Origin: an uncultured Caryophanales bacterium
GTDB lineage: Bacteria > Bacillota_I > Bacilli_A > RFN20 > CAG-288
Reading direction: 5' to 3'
Length of the DNA: 34,349 nt
Assembly (NCBI GenBank): GCA_937896065.1
Contig: CALBLI010000022.1
Span: 1 to 34,349, forward strand
Shown here: positions 15,690 through 24,292 of the stretch, one piece after another
Layout of the letters: each line of letters opens with the position of its first letter
Numbering within the stretch: the first letter of the stretch is position 1
Program-made: the position numbers and the translations under genes
The notes under the pieces: model-generated
The model's database searches: none
Told to the model about the DNA's origin: nothing
What the model saw: the letters and a program-made list of their open reading frames with translations, nothing else

Positions 15690-16613
15690 CTATATGTTTC
15701 TTGGTGTTTTATTAAAATAATTTTTATATGCTTTATAAAATGAACTTGTATCATTATATCCTAGCATTGATGAAATTGAATCAATGGACATATTTGTATT
15801 TTTAAGTAAGATATTTGCTCTTTCCATTTTCTCCTGAAGAAGTAATTGCTTAAAAGATTTACCAGTTTTCTCGTGAATTAATTTAGATATATAGTTTGGA
15901 TGATAACCAAAATGTGCGGCTAATATTTCTAAAGATACATTATTAGAGTTAGAAGCTATATAAGATAACATTTTATCAATTAAAGAATTATCTTTTGTAG
16001 TAATATTTCTTTTATTATATTCATCAAAAACAATAAGCAAGAATGAAACGGCAAGCGATTTCATAAGCTCAATTCGTTTATTTGATTTGGATAAATAAGC
16101 AGTAATTGTTAAATCAAGGATTGACTCAAGAGCTTCTGATTTAAAATTAAAATGAAAAGAAGCATTTGATGTATTTTTATTTGACGGATCCAATAAAAAT
16201 TTAAACATATTCAAGTCACTTGAAATGGAAGGCAGCAGTTCTTTAATAAATACTTCCTTTTTTATTAAAATACCAATAACTATAAATTCTTCATTGCCTT
16301 TATTAATTAATGCATAACCATTAAAAGGTTGAGCAATATGAACATCATAAGGATTTACTTCAATTTTAATTTTAGGATCATTATTGTAAATATAATAATG
16401 ACCTTTTAATGTATAGTTAAAAAAGAAAAAGTCCTGTCTATGATAAGGCTCATTAATACTGTTACCATCATAGATACAAACCATAATATCTTCATCAGGC
16501 TTACCTAGCCACTGTGAAACTAATTCTTCATGGCCATTGATATATTCTAATTTAAAGTTCCAATTTAATTTATCAAATTCTTTAGCTACTAGTTTTACAC
16601 TATCTAAATTCAT
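15690..16613 (-). CDS. AraC-family transcription regulator
   Basis: This 307-residue protein has an N-terminal cupin-like sensing part (about 40-115, with YHRQDFFFFNYTLKGHYYI) and a C-terminal AraC DNA-binding domain (about 208-307). The domain holds two helix-turn-helices: SLEILAAHFGYHPNYISKL and the signature-like region IDSISSMLGYNDTSSFYKAY. Proteins of this type often respond to sugars. It lies upstream of the maltodextrin operon on the same strand and divergent from the MATE operon, so either could be its target. Position next to the malE promoter favours the sugar operon, but this is inference. Its extended -10 leaves only about a nine-base leader carrying GGTG. Confidence 0.92.
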   Translation of the reverse strand: MNLDSVKLVAKEFDKLNWNFKLEYINGHEELVSQWLGKPDEDIMVCIYDGNSINEPYHRQDFFFFNYTLKGHYYIYNNDPKIKIEVNPYDVHIAQPFNGYALINKGNEEFIVIGILIKKEVFIKELLPSISSDLNMFKFLLDPSNKNTSNASFHFNFKSEALESILDLTITAYLSKSNKRIELMKSLAVSFLLIVFDEYNKRNITTKDNSLIDKMLSYIASNSNNVSLEILAAHFGYHPNYISKLIHEKTGKSFKQLLLQEKMERANILLKNTNMSIDSISSMLGYNDTSSFYKAYKNYFNKTPRNI

Positions 16614-16628
16614 AATGTCACCGACTAA

Positions 16629-16637
16629 ATTATATCA
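16629..16637 (-). promoter_or_regulatory. Extended -10 promoter of araC
   Basis: On the minus strand TGATATAAT is a perfect extended -10. No good -35 is present. The predicted start near 16622 leaves a leader of about nine bases before the ATG at 16613. Confidence 0.6.
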
Positions 16638-16723
16638 TATATTAAGTTTTGACACTATAATTCTTAAGTTACGAAATAGATTTAAATAATTATTATAAGT
16701 AAAATTAATGCGGTGGTGATGAA

Positions 16724-18088
16724 ATGGCATTAAATAAAATTAATGATATGACAGAAGGATCTATATTAAAGAAAATGCTATTGTTTGCAGTTCCTTTGTT
16801 TATTGGTGATTTATTTGAATTATTATATAGCTTTACAGACACCGTAATTTCATCACATTTCATCGGAACAAATGCTTTAGCCGCTATTGGAGTAACTACT
16901 AGTGTAAATGCATTAATTCTTACGTTTTGTTCAGGTATGGGAAGTGGCGCTTGTATTTTAGTTTCCAAATATTTTGGTTCAAAAGATAGTAAAAACATTA
17001 AAAATGTAATCTTTAGCATTTTAGTAATTAATATTATTATGGCTTTAGTTTTATCAACAATAATAATTTTATTAACTCCACAAATATTAAATTTAATGGA
17101 TTGTCCAGAAGAAATAAGACAAATGGCTGATTCATATTTTAGAGTGATGATTATTGGAATGATTGGCTCTTTAATGTATAACACAATGGAAGGAATATTA
17201 AGAGCATTTGGAAATAGTAAAACGGCATTGATCGTTCTTATTTGTATGGTGTTTTTAAATTTAGGAATGGACTTAATCTTTGTCATATTGTTTAAAATGG
17301 GAATTATAGGTACCGCTCTTGCGACAGTTATAGCTGAATTTTTAGCAGCTTTAATATTATTTATCTACTATATGAAAAAATATCCTGAATATAGTTTAAC
17401 AAAAGCAGATTTATATTTTACAAAGAAAAATGTTCTTGATGTTATTACAAATGGACTTTCGATTGGTACTATGAATTCAGTATTTACAATAGGTGGAATA
17501 TTAATGTCAAAAGGCGTTAATAATTTAGGAACTAATATTATCAGTGCGAATACCGCTAGCAGAAAAATTATTGAAATAGTAATGCTTCCAACATCATCGC
17601 TTGCTAGTGCTAGTTCTGTTTTTGTATCTCAAAATTATGGAGCTAAAAATGAAGAAAGAGTTAAAAAAGGAATTTTGATTTCCATAGAATTAGAATTGAT
17701 ATGGTCAATAATTCTTTTATTAGTATTTCTTTTTGAAAAACCATTATTAGAATTTATTTCTAAATCAAAAGATGCTGAAATAATAAATAATGCAAAGCTC
17801 AATTTAAATTATTCATTACCTTTTTACTTTCCGCTTGGTATTTTGCTTGTTTTAAGAATGAGCCTTCAAGCCTTAGAACATAAGATAATACCACTTATCT
17901 CAAGTTCTATTGAATTAATTATTAAGATATTAGCTGCTACAATATTTATACCAAAATGGGAGTATCAAGGTTATGTAATTGCTGAGCCAATATCCTGGGT
18001 ATTATGTGCTTTATTTGTAGGAGGTGCATTTTGGAAATTAAAAGATAAAAATAAATTATTTGTTAATAAAGGAGAAATAGAAAAATGA
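16724..18088 (+). CDS. MATE-family multidrug/cation efflux protein
   Basis: This 454-residue, about twelve-helix membrane protein starts MALNKINDMTEGSILKKML, a standard MATE N-terminus. It shows the two-half repeat of the family, with halves joined near residue 230. MATE pumps of this class export drugs or metabolites using a Na+ or H+ gradient; the substrate cannot be told. GGTGGTG precedes the ATG. A four-codon frame (ATG at 16719) overlaps the start but is probably meaningless. The stop codon overlaps the next ATG (ATGA), so it is translationally coupled to an acetyltransferase gene. Confidence 0.94.
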   Translation: MALNKINDMTEGSILKKMLLFAVPLFIGDLFELLYSFTDTVISSHFIGTNALAAIGVTTSVNALILTFCSGMGSGACILVSKYFGSKDSKNIKNVIFSILVINIIMALVLSTIIILLTPQILNLMDCPEEIRQMADSYFRVMIIGMIGSLMYNTMEGILRAFGNSKTALIVLICMVFLNLGMDLIFVILFKMGIIGTALATVIAEFLAALILFIYYMKKYPEYSLTKADLYFTKKNVLDVITNGLSIGTMNSVFTIGGILMSKGVNNLGTNIISANTASRKIIEIVMLPTSSLASASSVFVSQNYGAKNEERVKKGILISIELELIWSIILLLVFLFEKPLLEFISKSKDAEIINNAKLNLNYSLPFYFPLGILLVLRMSLQALEHKIIPLISSSIELIIKILAATIFIPKWEYQGYVIAEPISWVLCALFVGGAFWKLKDKNKLFVNKGEIEK

Positions 18089-18645
18089 CAGAATTAGAAA
18101 AATTAGATTTAGGACTTGAGTATTCATTCTTTGATGATGAGGTAAACCAAAGAAAACAACTTGCGATAGTAGAATGTGAGAAATTGCACAAAATACCTCA
18201 AACAGATGAAAAAGCAATTGCCAATCAGTTAATTCATATGTTTGGTGGTGCAAATACAAATCAATGGGTAGGACCTAATTTTTGGTGCGATAATGGAAAA
18301 AACATTTTTGTTGGAAAAGATTTTATTGCTAATTATAATGTGACTATTTTAGATATTGGTAAGGTTACAATCGGTGATAATGTTTGGATTGGACCTAATA
18401 CATTAATCACAACAGTAGGGCATCCTATTTCACCTGGAGGAAGGAGAAAACATTTAGCTTTTCAAAAACCAATTGCAATCGGAAATAATGTTTGGATAGG
18501 AGGTAATGTAACCATTCTTCCGGGAGTTAATATTGGAGATAATTCAGTGATTGGTGCAGGAGCAGTTGTAACAAAAGATGTACCAGCAAATTGTGTAGTT
18601 GCAGGAGTCCCTGCTAAGATTATTAGAAAGATAGAGGAAAAATAA
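18085..18645 (+). CDS. Sugar O-acetyltransferase (maltose/galactoside acetyltransferase type)
   Basis: This 186-residue enzyme has an N-terminal helical Mac-type segment (about 1-55) and a left-handed beta-helix of hexapeptide repeats (IGDNVWIGPNT, IGNNVWIGGNV, IGDNSVIGAGA). The catalytic His is H113 in the GHP motif. Family members (Maa, LacA, NodL) move acetyl from acetyl-CoA to sugar hydroxyls and act as trimers in the cytosol. Length matches the family. It overlaps the MATE gene by four bases, and the flavin reductase gene follows one base later. Detoxification of non-metabolised sugars followed by export would suit the MATE partner, but this is inference. Confidence 0.95.
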   Translation: MTELEKLDLGLEYSFFDDEVNQRKQLAIVECEKLHKIPQTDEKAIANQLIHMFGGANTNQWVGPNFWCDNGKNIFVGKDFIANYNVTILDIGKVTIGDNVWIGPNTLITTVGHPISPGGRRKHLAFQKPIAIGNNVWIGGNVTILPGVNIGDNSVIGAGAVVTKDVPANCVVAGVPAKIIRKIEEK

Positions 18646-18646
18646 A

Positions 18647-19162
18647 ATGAAAACAAAAGAATTAAAATTAGATGAAATAACAAAGGTAATTGACCCAATT
18701 GTAGCAATGAGAGATAACCAATGGTTTTTAGTGACTGCAAAAGGAAAAAATGAAGTGGGGACTTTAACTGCTGCTTGGGGACAAATGGGTAATATTTGGG
18801 AAAAGAAAACAATGACAATTTATATACGTCCTCAAAGGCATACATTACCATTAATTGATGAAAGCGGATATTTCACTTGTACTTTCTTTGATGGCCATTT
18901 AAAAGAAATGGGATATTTAGGAAGCGTATCCGGATTTGATGAACCTAATAAAATTGAAAAATCAGGACTTCATTTAACTGATTTAGAAGGCTATCCAACA
19001 TTTGAAGAAGGAAAGTATATTCTTTGCTGTAAGGTACTATATAAGCAACAATTAGATCCTAATTGTTTTTTAGATAAAGAAACTTTAGAACTAGCTTATC
19101 CAAATAAAGATTATTCATATACCATTGTTGGTGAAATTGTTAAAGCATATAAAACTGAATAA
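18647..19162 (+). CDS. Flavin reductase-like (FMN-binding) protein
   Basis: This 171-residue protein resembles the flavin reductase-like split-barrel family: a DPIVAMRDNQWFLVTAKG start to the barrel, GTLTAAWGQMG, and IYIRPQRHT. Family members bind FMN and act as small oxidoreductases or partners of other flavoproteins. AGAGG precedes the ATG, which lies one base after the acetyltransferase stop, so the three genes form an operon. A terminator follows within ten bases. The true substrate is unknown. Confidence 0.88.
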   Translation: MKTKELKLDEITKVIDPIVAMRDNQWFLVTAKGKNEVGTLTAAWGQMGNIWEKKTMTIYIRPQRHTLPLIDESGYFTCTFFDGHLKEMGYLGSVSGFDEPNKIEKSGLHLTDLEGYPTFEEGKYILCCKVLYKQQLDPNCFLDKETLELAYPNKDYSYTIVGEIVKAYKTE

Positions 19163-19169
19163 TTATATT

Positions 19170-19207
19170 GCCTCTAGAAGTAAAATCATGGAGGCTTATT
19201 ATTTTTT
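19170..19207 (+). terminator. Terminator of the MATE operon, with repeat block B copy 2
   Basis: GCCTCTA (19170-19176) pairs with TGGAGGC (19189-19195), with one wobble, followed by TTATTATTTTTT. The loop and inner arms share the 22-base block with 15657-15678. Confidence 0.75.
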
Positions 19208-19344
19208 GCAGACCAGATATTTTTTGATTTGATTGGTTGGCACTTCAAGTTCAAATTATAAATGAAATAGCTAAAAGATATGGCAGCTCATTTTTCAAAG
19301 TTTATTTTTTGAAATATCTTGTAGTTATCGAGTTTTATATTATT

Positions 19345-19432
19345 TAATGTATTAGTTAAAAAGCGATGACTAATTAGTAAAATTTAAATCAATATGTTAT
19401 TTCTAATATTATAAACTTCTAAATTAATATAT
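19345..19432 (+). repeat. Dispersed repeat block A, copy 2
   Basis: This is the second copy of the 88-base block at 15417-15504. It ends nine bases before the start codon of the membrane-protein gene and overlaps that gene's -10. The gap from 19208 to 19344 shows no gene. Confidence 0.8.
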
Positions 19433-19435
19433 AAT
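19430..19435 (+). promoter_or_regulatory. -10 box six bases before a start codon (leaderless)
   Basis: TATAAT ends six bases before the ATG at 19442, so transcription would start at or beside the A of the start codon. No Shine-Dalgarno sequence is present. The -35 region is weak. Confidence 0.5.
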
Positions 19436-19441
19436 TTAAAT

Positions 19442-20413
19442 ATGCTTGAAAAGTTTATAAATGTCTTTAAACAATCTGATTATAAAGAAGTTTTTTCTAA
19501 GGATAAGATAAAGAAATTATTTATCAATACTATTTTGATGATAATTGATCTTACTTTAATATCCGTTATCTTTATATTCTTTTCTAATCATTTAAAGACT
19601 AGTAATGTCATTACAAAAACTTTAATAAGTGCTTCTTTATTCATTTTAAATGCATATTTTGTTTATTATGTGGTTATTTTAATTAAATATATTAAGTACA
19701 TTAAAAAGAAATTAAAATTAACTTTTGATCGTGTCACTTTTTTACTACTTGTAATTACAACTATTTATTCAATAATTCATGCAGCTTATTCGTTAATTGT
19801 TGGTGCTATAAATAATTCAAATTGGGAAAAATTGATTGGTAGTGGATATTTATTTTCGTTTATACTACGAGTTATTGTCTTGATATCGATTATTATTTTA
19901 TATGATAATAAAAAGATAAGTCCTACAAGAGCTGGAATCATTGAAAATAGAGTGATGATAGTGATTGGCTTATTAATTATTGCATTATCAATTTATGTTA
20001 TTACACCATTATTTAAGTTGTATACAAACAACGATCAAAAATTAGTAAATAAAGATGATATTTTAAGTAGTTTCACAGCAGCTATATCAGTAATTTCATT
20101 TTTAATTAATTTTCCTTTATCAATAAGAGGTCTAAATAAAGCTAAAAGGTTTAATAATCAATTACTTACTTGTGCACGCTCAATATCCTTTTCTACATTG
20201 CTTATTTCATTATTTACATTTTTAATATCAATATCTTTGTTTATAAATCAAAACATTATTGATTTATTTAATAAGTTATTGCCAATAACACAGGTTTTAC
20301 CAGTTATTATTGGAATTGAACTCATAGTTAAAGGTAATGATAATTTAAGAGAACATAAAAGACTAATTAAGTTGACTAAAAATTTAAAAATATCGCTTAA
20401 AAACATTTTATAA
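19442..20413 (+). CDS. Unknown multi-pass membrane protein
   Basis: This 323-residue protein has about eight hydrophobic segments (near residues 28-48, 60-82, 102-122, 133-155, 170-190, 210-228, 243-268 and 280-295), Lys-rich loops between them and a basic C-terminus. I recognise no family. The arrangement of an N-terminal amphipathic stretch (MLEKFINVFKQSDYKEVF) before paired helices does not match a known transporter that I can name. It has no ribosome binding site; a TATAAT six bases before the ATG suggests a leaderless transcript. The flavodoxin-like gene follows after 21 bases with its own strong site, so the two may be cotranscribed. Confidence 0.7.
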   Translation: MLEKFINVFKQSDYKEVFSKDKIKKLFINTILMIIDLTLISVIFIFFSNHLKTSNVITKTLISASLFILNAYFVYYVVILIKYIKYIKKKLKLTFDRVTFLLLVITTIYSIIHAAYSLIVGAINNSNWEKLIGSGYLFSFILRVIVLISIIILYDNKKISPTRAGIIENRVMIVIGLLIIALSIYVITPLFKLYTNNDQKLVNKDDILSSFTAAISVISFLINFPLSIRGLNKAKRFNNQLLTCARSISFSTLLISLFTFLISISLFINQNIIDLFNKLLPITQVLPVIIGIELIVKGNDNLREHKRLIKLTKNLKISLKNIL

Positions 20414-20434
20414 TCTAAATATGGAGGTAATAAT

Positions 20435-21070
20435 ATGAAAGTTTTAATGATTAATGGCTCACCTAGAATCAATGGCAATACTAAAATTGCATTAAATGAG
20501 ATGAAAAAGATATTTGATGAAGAAAAGATAGAAAGTGAGATTGTTGAAGTCGGTTCACTTTCACTAAGCGGTTGTCTTTCATGTGGTTTTTGTTATAAAA
20601 ATGGAAGATGTGTCAAAGATGATATTGTAAATGAAGTTGCTAAGAAATTTGAAAAGGCCGATGGCTTAGTCATTGGTTCACCTGTTTATTATGCAGGGGC
20701 AAATGGTGTTCTTCTTGCTTTTTTACAACGTCTTTTTTATTCAACAAATTTTGATAAAACAATGAAAGTAGGTGCAAGTGTTGTTGCTTTAAGACGTGGT
20801 GGAGCAAGTGCAACATTTGATATTCTAAATAAATTTTTTACAATATCATCAATGCCTGTTGTTTCCAGCCAATATTGGAATAGTGTTCATGGAGCAAAAG
20901 CTGGGGAAGCAAATGAAGACTTAGAAGGACTCCAAACAATGAGAACTCTAGCAAGAAATATGTCATTCTTGATGAAAGCTATTGCTTCCTATAAAGAAAA
21001 TTATCCAGATAGTTTTCCAGAAAAAGAAAAGAGAATTTCAACTAATTTTATAAGACATCTAGATGATTAA
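20435..21070 (+). CDS. Flavodoxin-like NAD(P)H oxidoreductase with Fe-S motif
   Basis: This 211-residue protein belongs to the NADPH-dependent FMN reductase/flavodoxin-fold family. The FMN phosphate loop is GSPRINGNT (8-16) and GSPVYYAG lies near 80-87. Residues C47, C50, C53 and C59 form C-x2-C-x2-C-x5-C, the compact motif of archaeal and bacterial iron-sulfur flavoproteins that binds a 4Fe-4S cluster. It would therefore pass electrons between NAD(P)H or ferredoxin and an unknown acceptor. GGAGG precedes the start. Its 3' end overlaps the converging methyltransferase gene by 12 bases. Confidence 0.9.
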   Translation: MKVLMINGSPRINGNTKIALNEMKKIFDEEKIESEIVEVGSLSLSGCLSCGFCYKNGRCVKDDIVNEVAKKFEKADGLVIGSPVYYAGANGVLLAFLQRLFYSTNFDKTMKVGASVVALRRGGASATFDILNKFFTISSMPVVSSQYWNSVHGAKAGEANEDLEGLQTMRTLARNMSFLMKAIASYKENYPDSFPEKEKRISTNFIRHLDD

Positions 21071-22375
21071 ATTTGTCTTTAAGTATTTAGGCAGATAATT
21101 TTTTATTTTGTGATCAACTACTTTGCCATATCCTAATGGAATGTTTTTGTAAGTTAAAATAACTAAATTATCATTTGACGATGCTGTTTTTAATTCATTT
21201 CCAGCAGCATATAAAATAGCTTCATCTTTGCTTAAATCTAATTTATTTAAATTATAATTCACTTTACATGAATATGAATCATATTTGCATTTTTGAAATT
21301 CATCTTCGTTATATAATTTTATACCAGGAGTTATGAAATTATAATTAGCTATCGACTTATATAATTTTGAAATAGCATAAACATTATTTTTATATTTGAT
21401 TAAATTAAAATTTTCAAAAGTATCTTCATATTTAACTTCATAATTTAAAGAAGTATCATCACCTTGTTTCTTTAATAGGATAAAGTAAATCCCTTCTCCT
21501 TTATATATTCCAGGAACTAAATGGTAACCTAATTTATTAGCACCACTTATGATAGTGTTATCAGCAATTTGCAAATCAACTATCTCGTAATTATGCTTTG
21601 ATAAGAACTGTTTTATCTGAAGCTCATCTTCTTCAATTGATAATGAGCAAGTTGAATATAATAAGTAACCACCTTTTTTTAATAAATTATCTGCTTTATT
21701 TAAAAGATTATTTTGAATTGGAAGAAGTCGTTTGACTTTTTCAAGTGAAAAATCATTTTTAACATCTTCATCTTTTCTAATCATTCCTGAACCTGAACAA
21801 GGTGCATCTAAAATGACTAAATCATAGATTTCATCATTTTCAAAATTTAGTGGATCGATAGATGTTGAACAAATATTAGTAAGCCCAAGTCTTGAATAAT
21901 TTTTTATTGTTTCAAGTTGCCTTTTATATGATATATCATTACTGACAATAAGTAAATCATCTCTTCTTATTGCAAGAGAGATGCTTTTTCCACCTGGAGC
22001 TGAGCACATATCTAAAACTAGTCCATTTTCTTTAATGTAATCTTTTAGATAATAGGAAATTAAAGATGATGAAATATCCATCAAATAGAATCCGCCTGCA
22101 AAATTTAAAAGTGATTTGCCTAATTTATGTTCGCTATCAAATTGATAGACAAGTTCATCATTATTGCTGATTAAAAAATCATATTCTTCATTTACTATTT
22201 GAGCATTCAAATATTTTTTATTTAAAATAAAAGAAGATAATGGCTTCTTATTTAGATTAGAATCAAACAATTTTATTTCATCTTCACTTGCATAAGGCTT
22301 AAGTAAACTTTTAAAATCAAAATCATTTCTTATAAATGATTTATTTTTATTCATTTTTCTTTTATCGCGTTTCAC
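21059..22375 (-). CDS. RsmF/RsmB-type rRNA cytosine-C5 methyltransferase
   Basis: This 438-residue protein is a NOL1/NOP2/Sun-family SAM-dependent RNA m5C methyltransferase. Motif I is DMCSAPGGKS (122-131). The two catalytic cysteines are C193 in DAPCSGSG and C243 in YSTCS. After the catalytic domain (to about 285) comes a C-terminal region ending in a PUA-like stretch (LTYKNIPLGYGKVVDHKIKNYLPK), as in RsmF/YebU homologues of Firmicutes. Target is probably 16S rRNA. I give the GTG start at 22375; an ATG at 22354 would drop seven residues and neither has a clear ribosome binding site. The tail overlaps the converging flavoprotein gene by 12 bases. Confidence 0.92.
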   Translation of the reverse strand: MKRDKRKMNKNKSFIRNDFDFKSLLKPYASEDEIKLFDSNLNKKPLSSFILNKKYLNAQIVNEEYDFLISNNDELVYQFDSEHKLGKSLLNFAGGFYLMDISSSLISYYLKDYIKENGLVLDMCSAPGGKSISLAIRRDDLLIVSNDISYKRQLETIKNYSRLGLTNICSTSIDPLNFENDEIYDLVILDAPCSGSGMIRKDEDVKNDFSLEKVKRLLPIQNNLLNKADNLLKKGGYLLYSTCSLSIEEDELQIKQFLSKHNYEIVDLQIADNTIISGANKLGYHLVPGIYKGEGIYFILLKKQGDDTSLNYEVKYEDTFENFNLIKYKNNVYAISKLYKSIANYNFITPGIKLYNEDEFQKCKYDSYSCKVNYNLNKLDLSKDEAILYAAGNELKTASSNDNLVILTYKNIPLGYGKVVDHKIKNYLPKYLKTNLII

Positions 22376-22464
22376 TTTAATAATCTCACTTTATGGACTA
22401 TAATATATTATAAATGTTCGTCTAGGAAAGACCATATTTATTTTTTAGTAATCGGAGGCTAAAT

Positions 22465-22911
22465 ATGTTTGGGTTCAAAACAAAAGAAAATGTGAAGAAA
22501 GAGGAAGATAATTTAAATCCTCATGATTTATTTTTAAATCTTGATGATAAAAAGATAAAGTTATCTACTCAAATTTCTTCAATTTATGCAACTGAAGAAT
22601 ATTACACTACTTGCATTTTGAAAAGAGGAACTACTGTTTATTTTACAAGACCATCAGGAAGTTTTGTGCCAGTTAAAGAGCAATCAAATTGCGGATATAC
22701 ACTCGTTGGTAAAGCTAAACAATTATTTAAAGCTAGCAAAGCACTTGTCGCTTATGGTGAACCTAGTGATGATCAAGAATATGTATATATAAATACCAAT
22801 TCTGAAATTCAATATGTCGGTGAAACAGGTGAACATACTCTGTATGCAAGAGTTTACGATAATGCTTCTGGTGAAAAAAATGATAGATGGGTTGTTATTT
22901 CTATCATCTAA
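22465..22911 (+). CDS. Unknown small protein
   Basis: This 148-residue protein has no signal peptide or membrane segment. It starts with a charged stretch (MFGFKTKENVKKEEDNLNPH), and the rest looks like a beta-rich domain (TTCILKRGTTVYFTRPSG, YVYINTNSEIQYVGETGEHT). I recognise no family. CGGAGG precedes the start, and a TATAAT at 22399-22404 may be its promoter. The nucleoside phosphorylase gene begins 38 bases after its stop, so the two may be cotranscribed. Confidence 0.75.
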   Translation: MFGFKTKENVKKEEDNLNPHDLFLNLDDKKIKLSTQISSIYATEEYYTTCILKRGTTVYFTRPSGSFVPVKEQSNCGYTLVGKAKQLFKASKALVAYGEPSDDQEYVYINTNSEIQYVGETGEHTLYARVYDNASGEKNDRWVVISII

Positions 22912-22949
22912 TAATGCTTAATAAATAAAATAAAATTTGGAGAAATATT

Positions 22950-24290
22950 ATGGATATTATTGAAATAATTGAAGATAAAAAGAATAAGAAAGAACTCAGT
23001 AAAGCTCAAATTGATTACTGGATTGAAGAATATTGCAAAGATAATATTGCTGATTACCAAGTATCAGCATTACTTATGGCAATAAGACTAAATGGAATGT
23101 CTAAAAGAGAAATATTTGATTTGACAGAAGCTATGATGCATTCTGGTGAAATCATTGATTTATCATCAATAGTTGGTGTTAAATGCGATAAGCATTCAAC
23201 AGGTGGAGTCGGTGATAAAACTTCACTTGCATTATGTCCTATGGTTGCTTCTTTAGGAATTAAAGTTGCTAAGATGTCAGGAAGAGGTTTAGGATTTACT
23301 GGTGGAACCTTAGATAAACTTGAATCAATTCCAGGAATGTCAATTTCATTAACACCTGAAGAATTTATCAATTCAGTAAACAAGATTGGCATCTCAATCA
23401 TTGGTCAATCTAATAAAATTGATTTGGCTGATAAAAAATTATATGCTTTAAGAGATGTAACTGGTACTGTAGATTCAATTCCATTGATTGCTTCATCAAT
23501 CATGTCAAAAAAACTTGCTGCGGGCTGTGATTGCATTCTTTTGGATGTTAAATATGGTAGCGGTGCTTTTATGAGAACTAAAGCTGAAGCTGAAGAACTT
23601 GCCAAAGTAATGGTTGAAATAGGATGCCATTTTAATAAAGATGTCAGAGCTGAAATAACATCAATGAATCAACCTCTTGGATTAGCAATAGGTAACATAT
23701 TAGAAGTTAAAGAAGCTATTGATACTTTAAAAGGGAAAGGGCCAAGCGATTTTACTGAACTTTGTCTCTCTTCGGGAACTACAATGCTTTTACAAGCTAA
23801 AATATTTACTGATAAAGATGAAGCAAGACGTGCATTAGAGCAGTCAATATCATCGGGTAGTGCTTATAATGTCTTTTTGAAATTTATTGAAAATCAAGGT
23901 GGTGATACAAGATATATTGAGGATTACTCTCTATTTCCAAAAGCTATGTATTCATATGATGTTAAAGCTGATAGAACAGGTTATATAACATCATTTGATA
24001 CCATGGGACTCGGTCTTCTTTCAATGCATCTAGGTGCTGGAAGAGAAACTAAAGAAGACAGCATTGATTTTGATGCTGGTATTCTTTTATATAAAAAGCT
24101 TGGTGATAAAGTATCTAAAGGTGATAAACTTATGACCTTATATACAGATCGAGATAAGATGTCTTCTAAAGTTGCTCAAGCATTAAATTGTCTTACTATT
24201 TCTGAAGAAAACATTATTAAACCTAAAGTTGTTGAAGAAGTCATCTCGTATGATTCAATCAATAAGAAATTTGTTATTGAAAGTGAATAG
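22950..24290 (+). CDS. pdp: Pyrimidine-nucleoside phosphorylase
   Basis: This 446-residue nucleoside phosphorylase II family enzyme splits uridine, thymidine or deoxyuridine with phosphate into base and (deoxy)ribose-1-phosphate. The phosphate and substrate loop KHSTGGVGDK (81-90) is intact, as are SGRGLGFTGGTLDK and the later VKYGSGAFM. An N-terminal helical domain, an alpha/beta domain and a C-terminal domain (from about 340) give normal length. In Firmicutes such enzymes usually accept both uridine and thymidine, so pdp is preferred over deoA, but specificity is not fixed by what I see. GGAGA precedes the start. The ABC-F gene begins two bases after its stop. Confidence 0.95.
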   Translation: MDIIEIIEDKKNKKELSKAQIDYWIEEYCKDNIADYQVSALLMAIRLNGMSKREIFDLTEAMMHSGEIIDLSSIVGVKCDKHSTGGVGDKTSLALCPMVASLGIKVAKMSGRGLGFTGGTLDKLESIPGMSISLTPEEFINSVNKIGISIIGQSNKIDLADKKLYALRDVTGTVDSIPLIASSIMSKKLAAGCDCILLDVKYGSGAFMRTKAEAEELAKVMVEIGCHFNKDVRAEITSMNQPLGLAIGNILEVKEAIDTLKGKGPSDFTELCLSSGTTMLLQAKIFTDKDEARRALEQSISSGSAYNVFLKFIENQGGDTRYIEDYSLFPKAMYSYDVKADRTGYITSFDTMGLGLLSMHLGAGRETKEDSIDFDAGILLYKKLGDKVSKGDKLMTLYTDRDKMSSKVAQALNCLTISEENIIKPKVVEEVISYDSINKKFVIESE

Positions 24291-24292
24291 TA

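Noticed and set aside
16719..16733. Four-codon upstream frame (MKWH) overlapping the MATE start
   Set aside because: It is too short, has no supporting pattern, and the arrangement can arise by chance in GGTGATGAAATGG.
16705..17286. 193-codon minus-strand frame inside the MATE gene
   Set aside because: It is the antisense of membrane-protein codons; the plus strand has full MATE features and a ribosome binding site.
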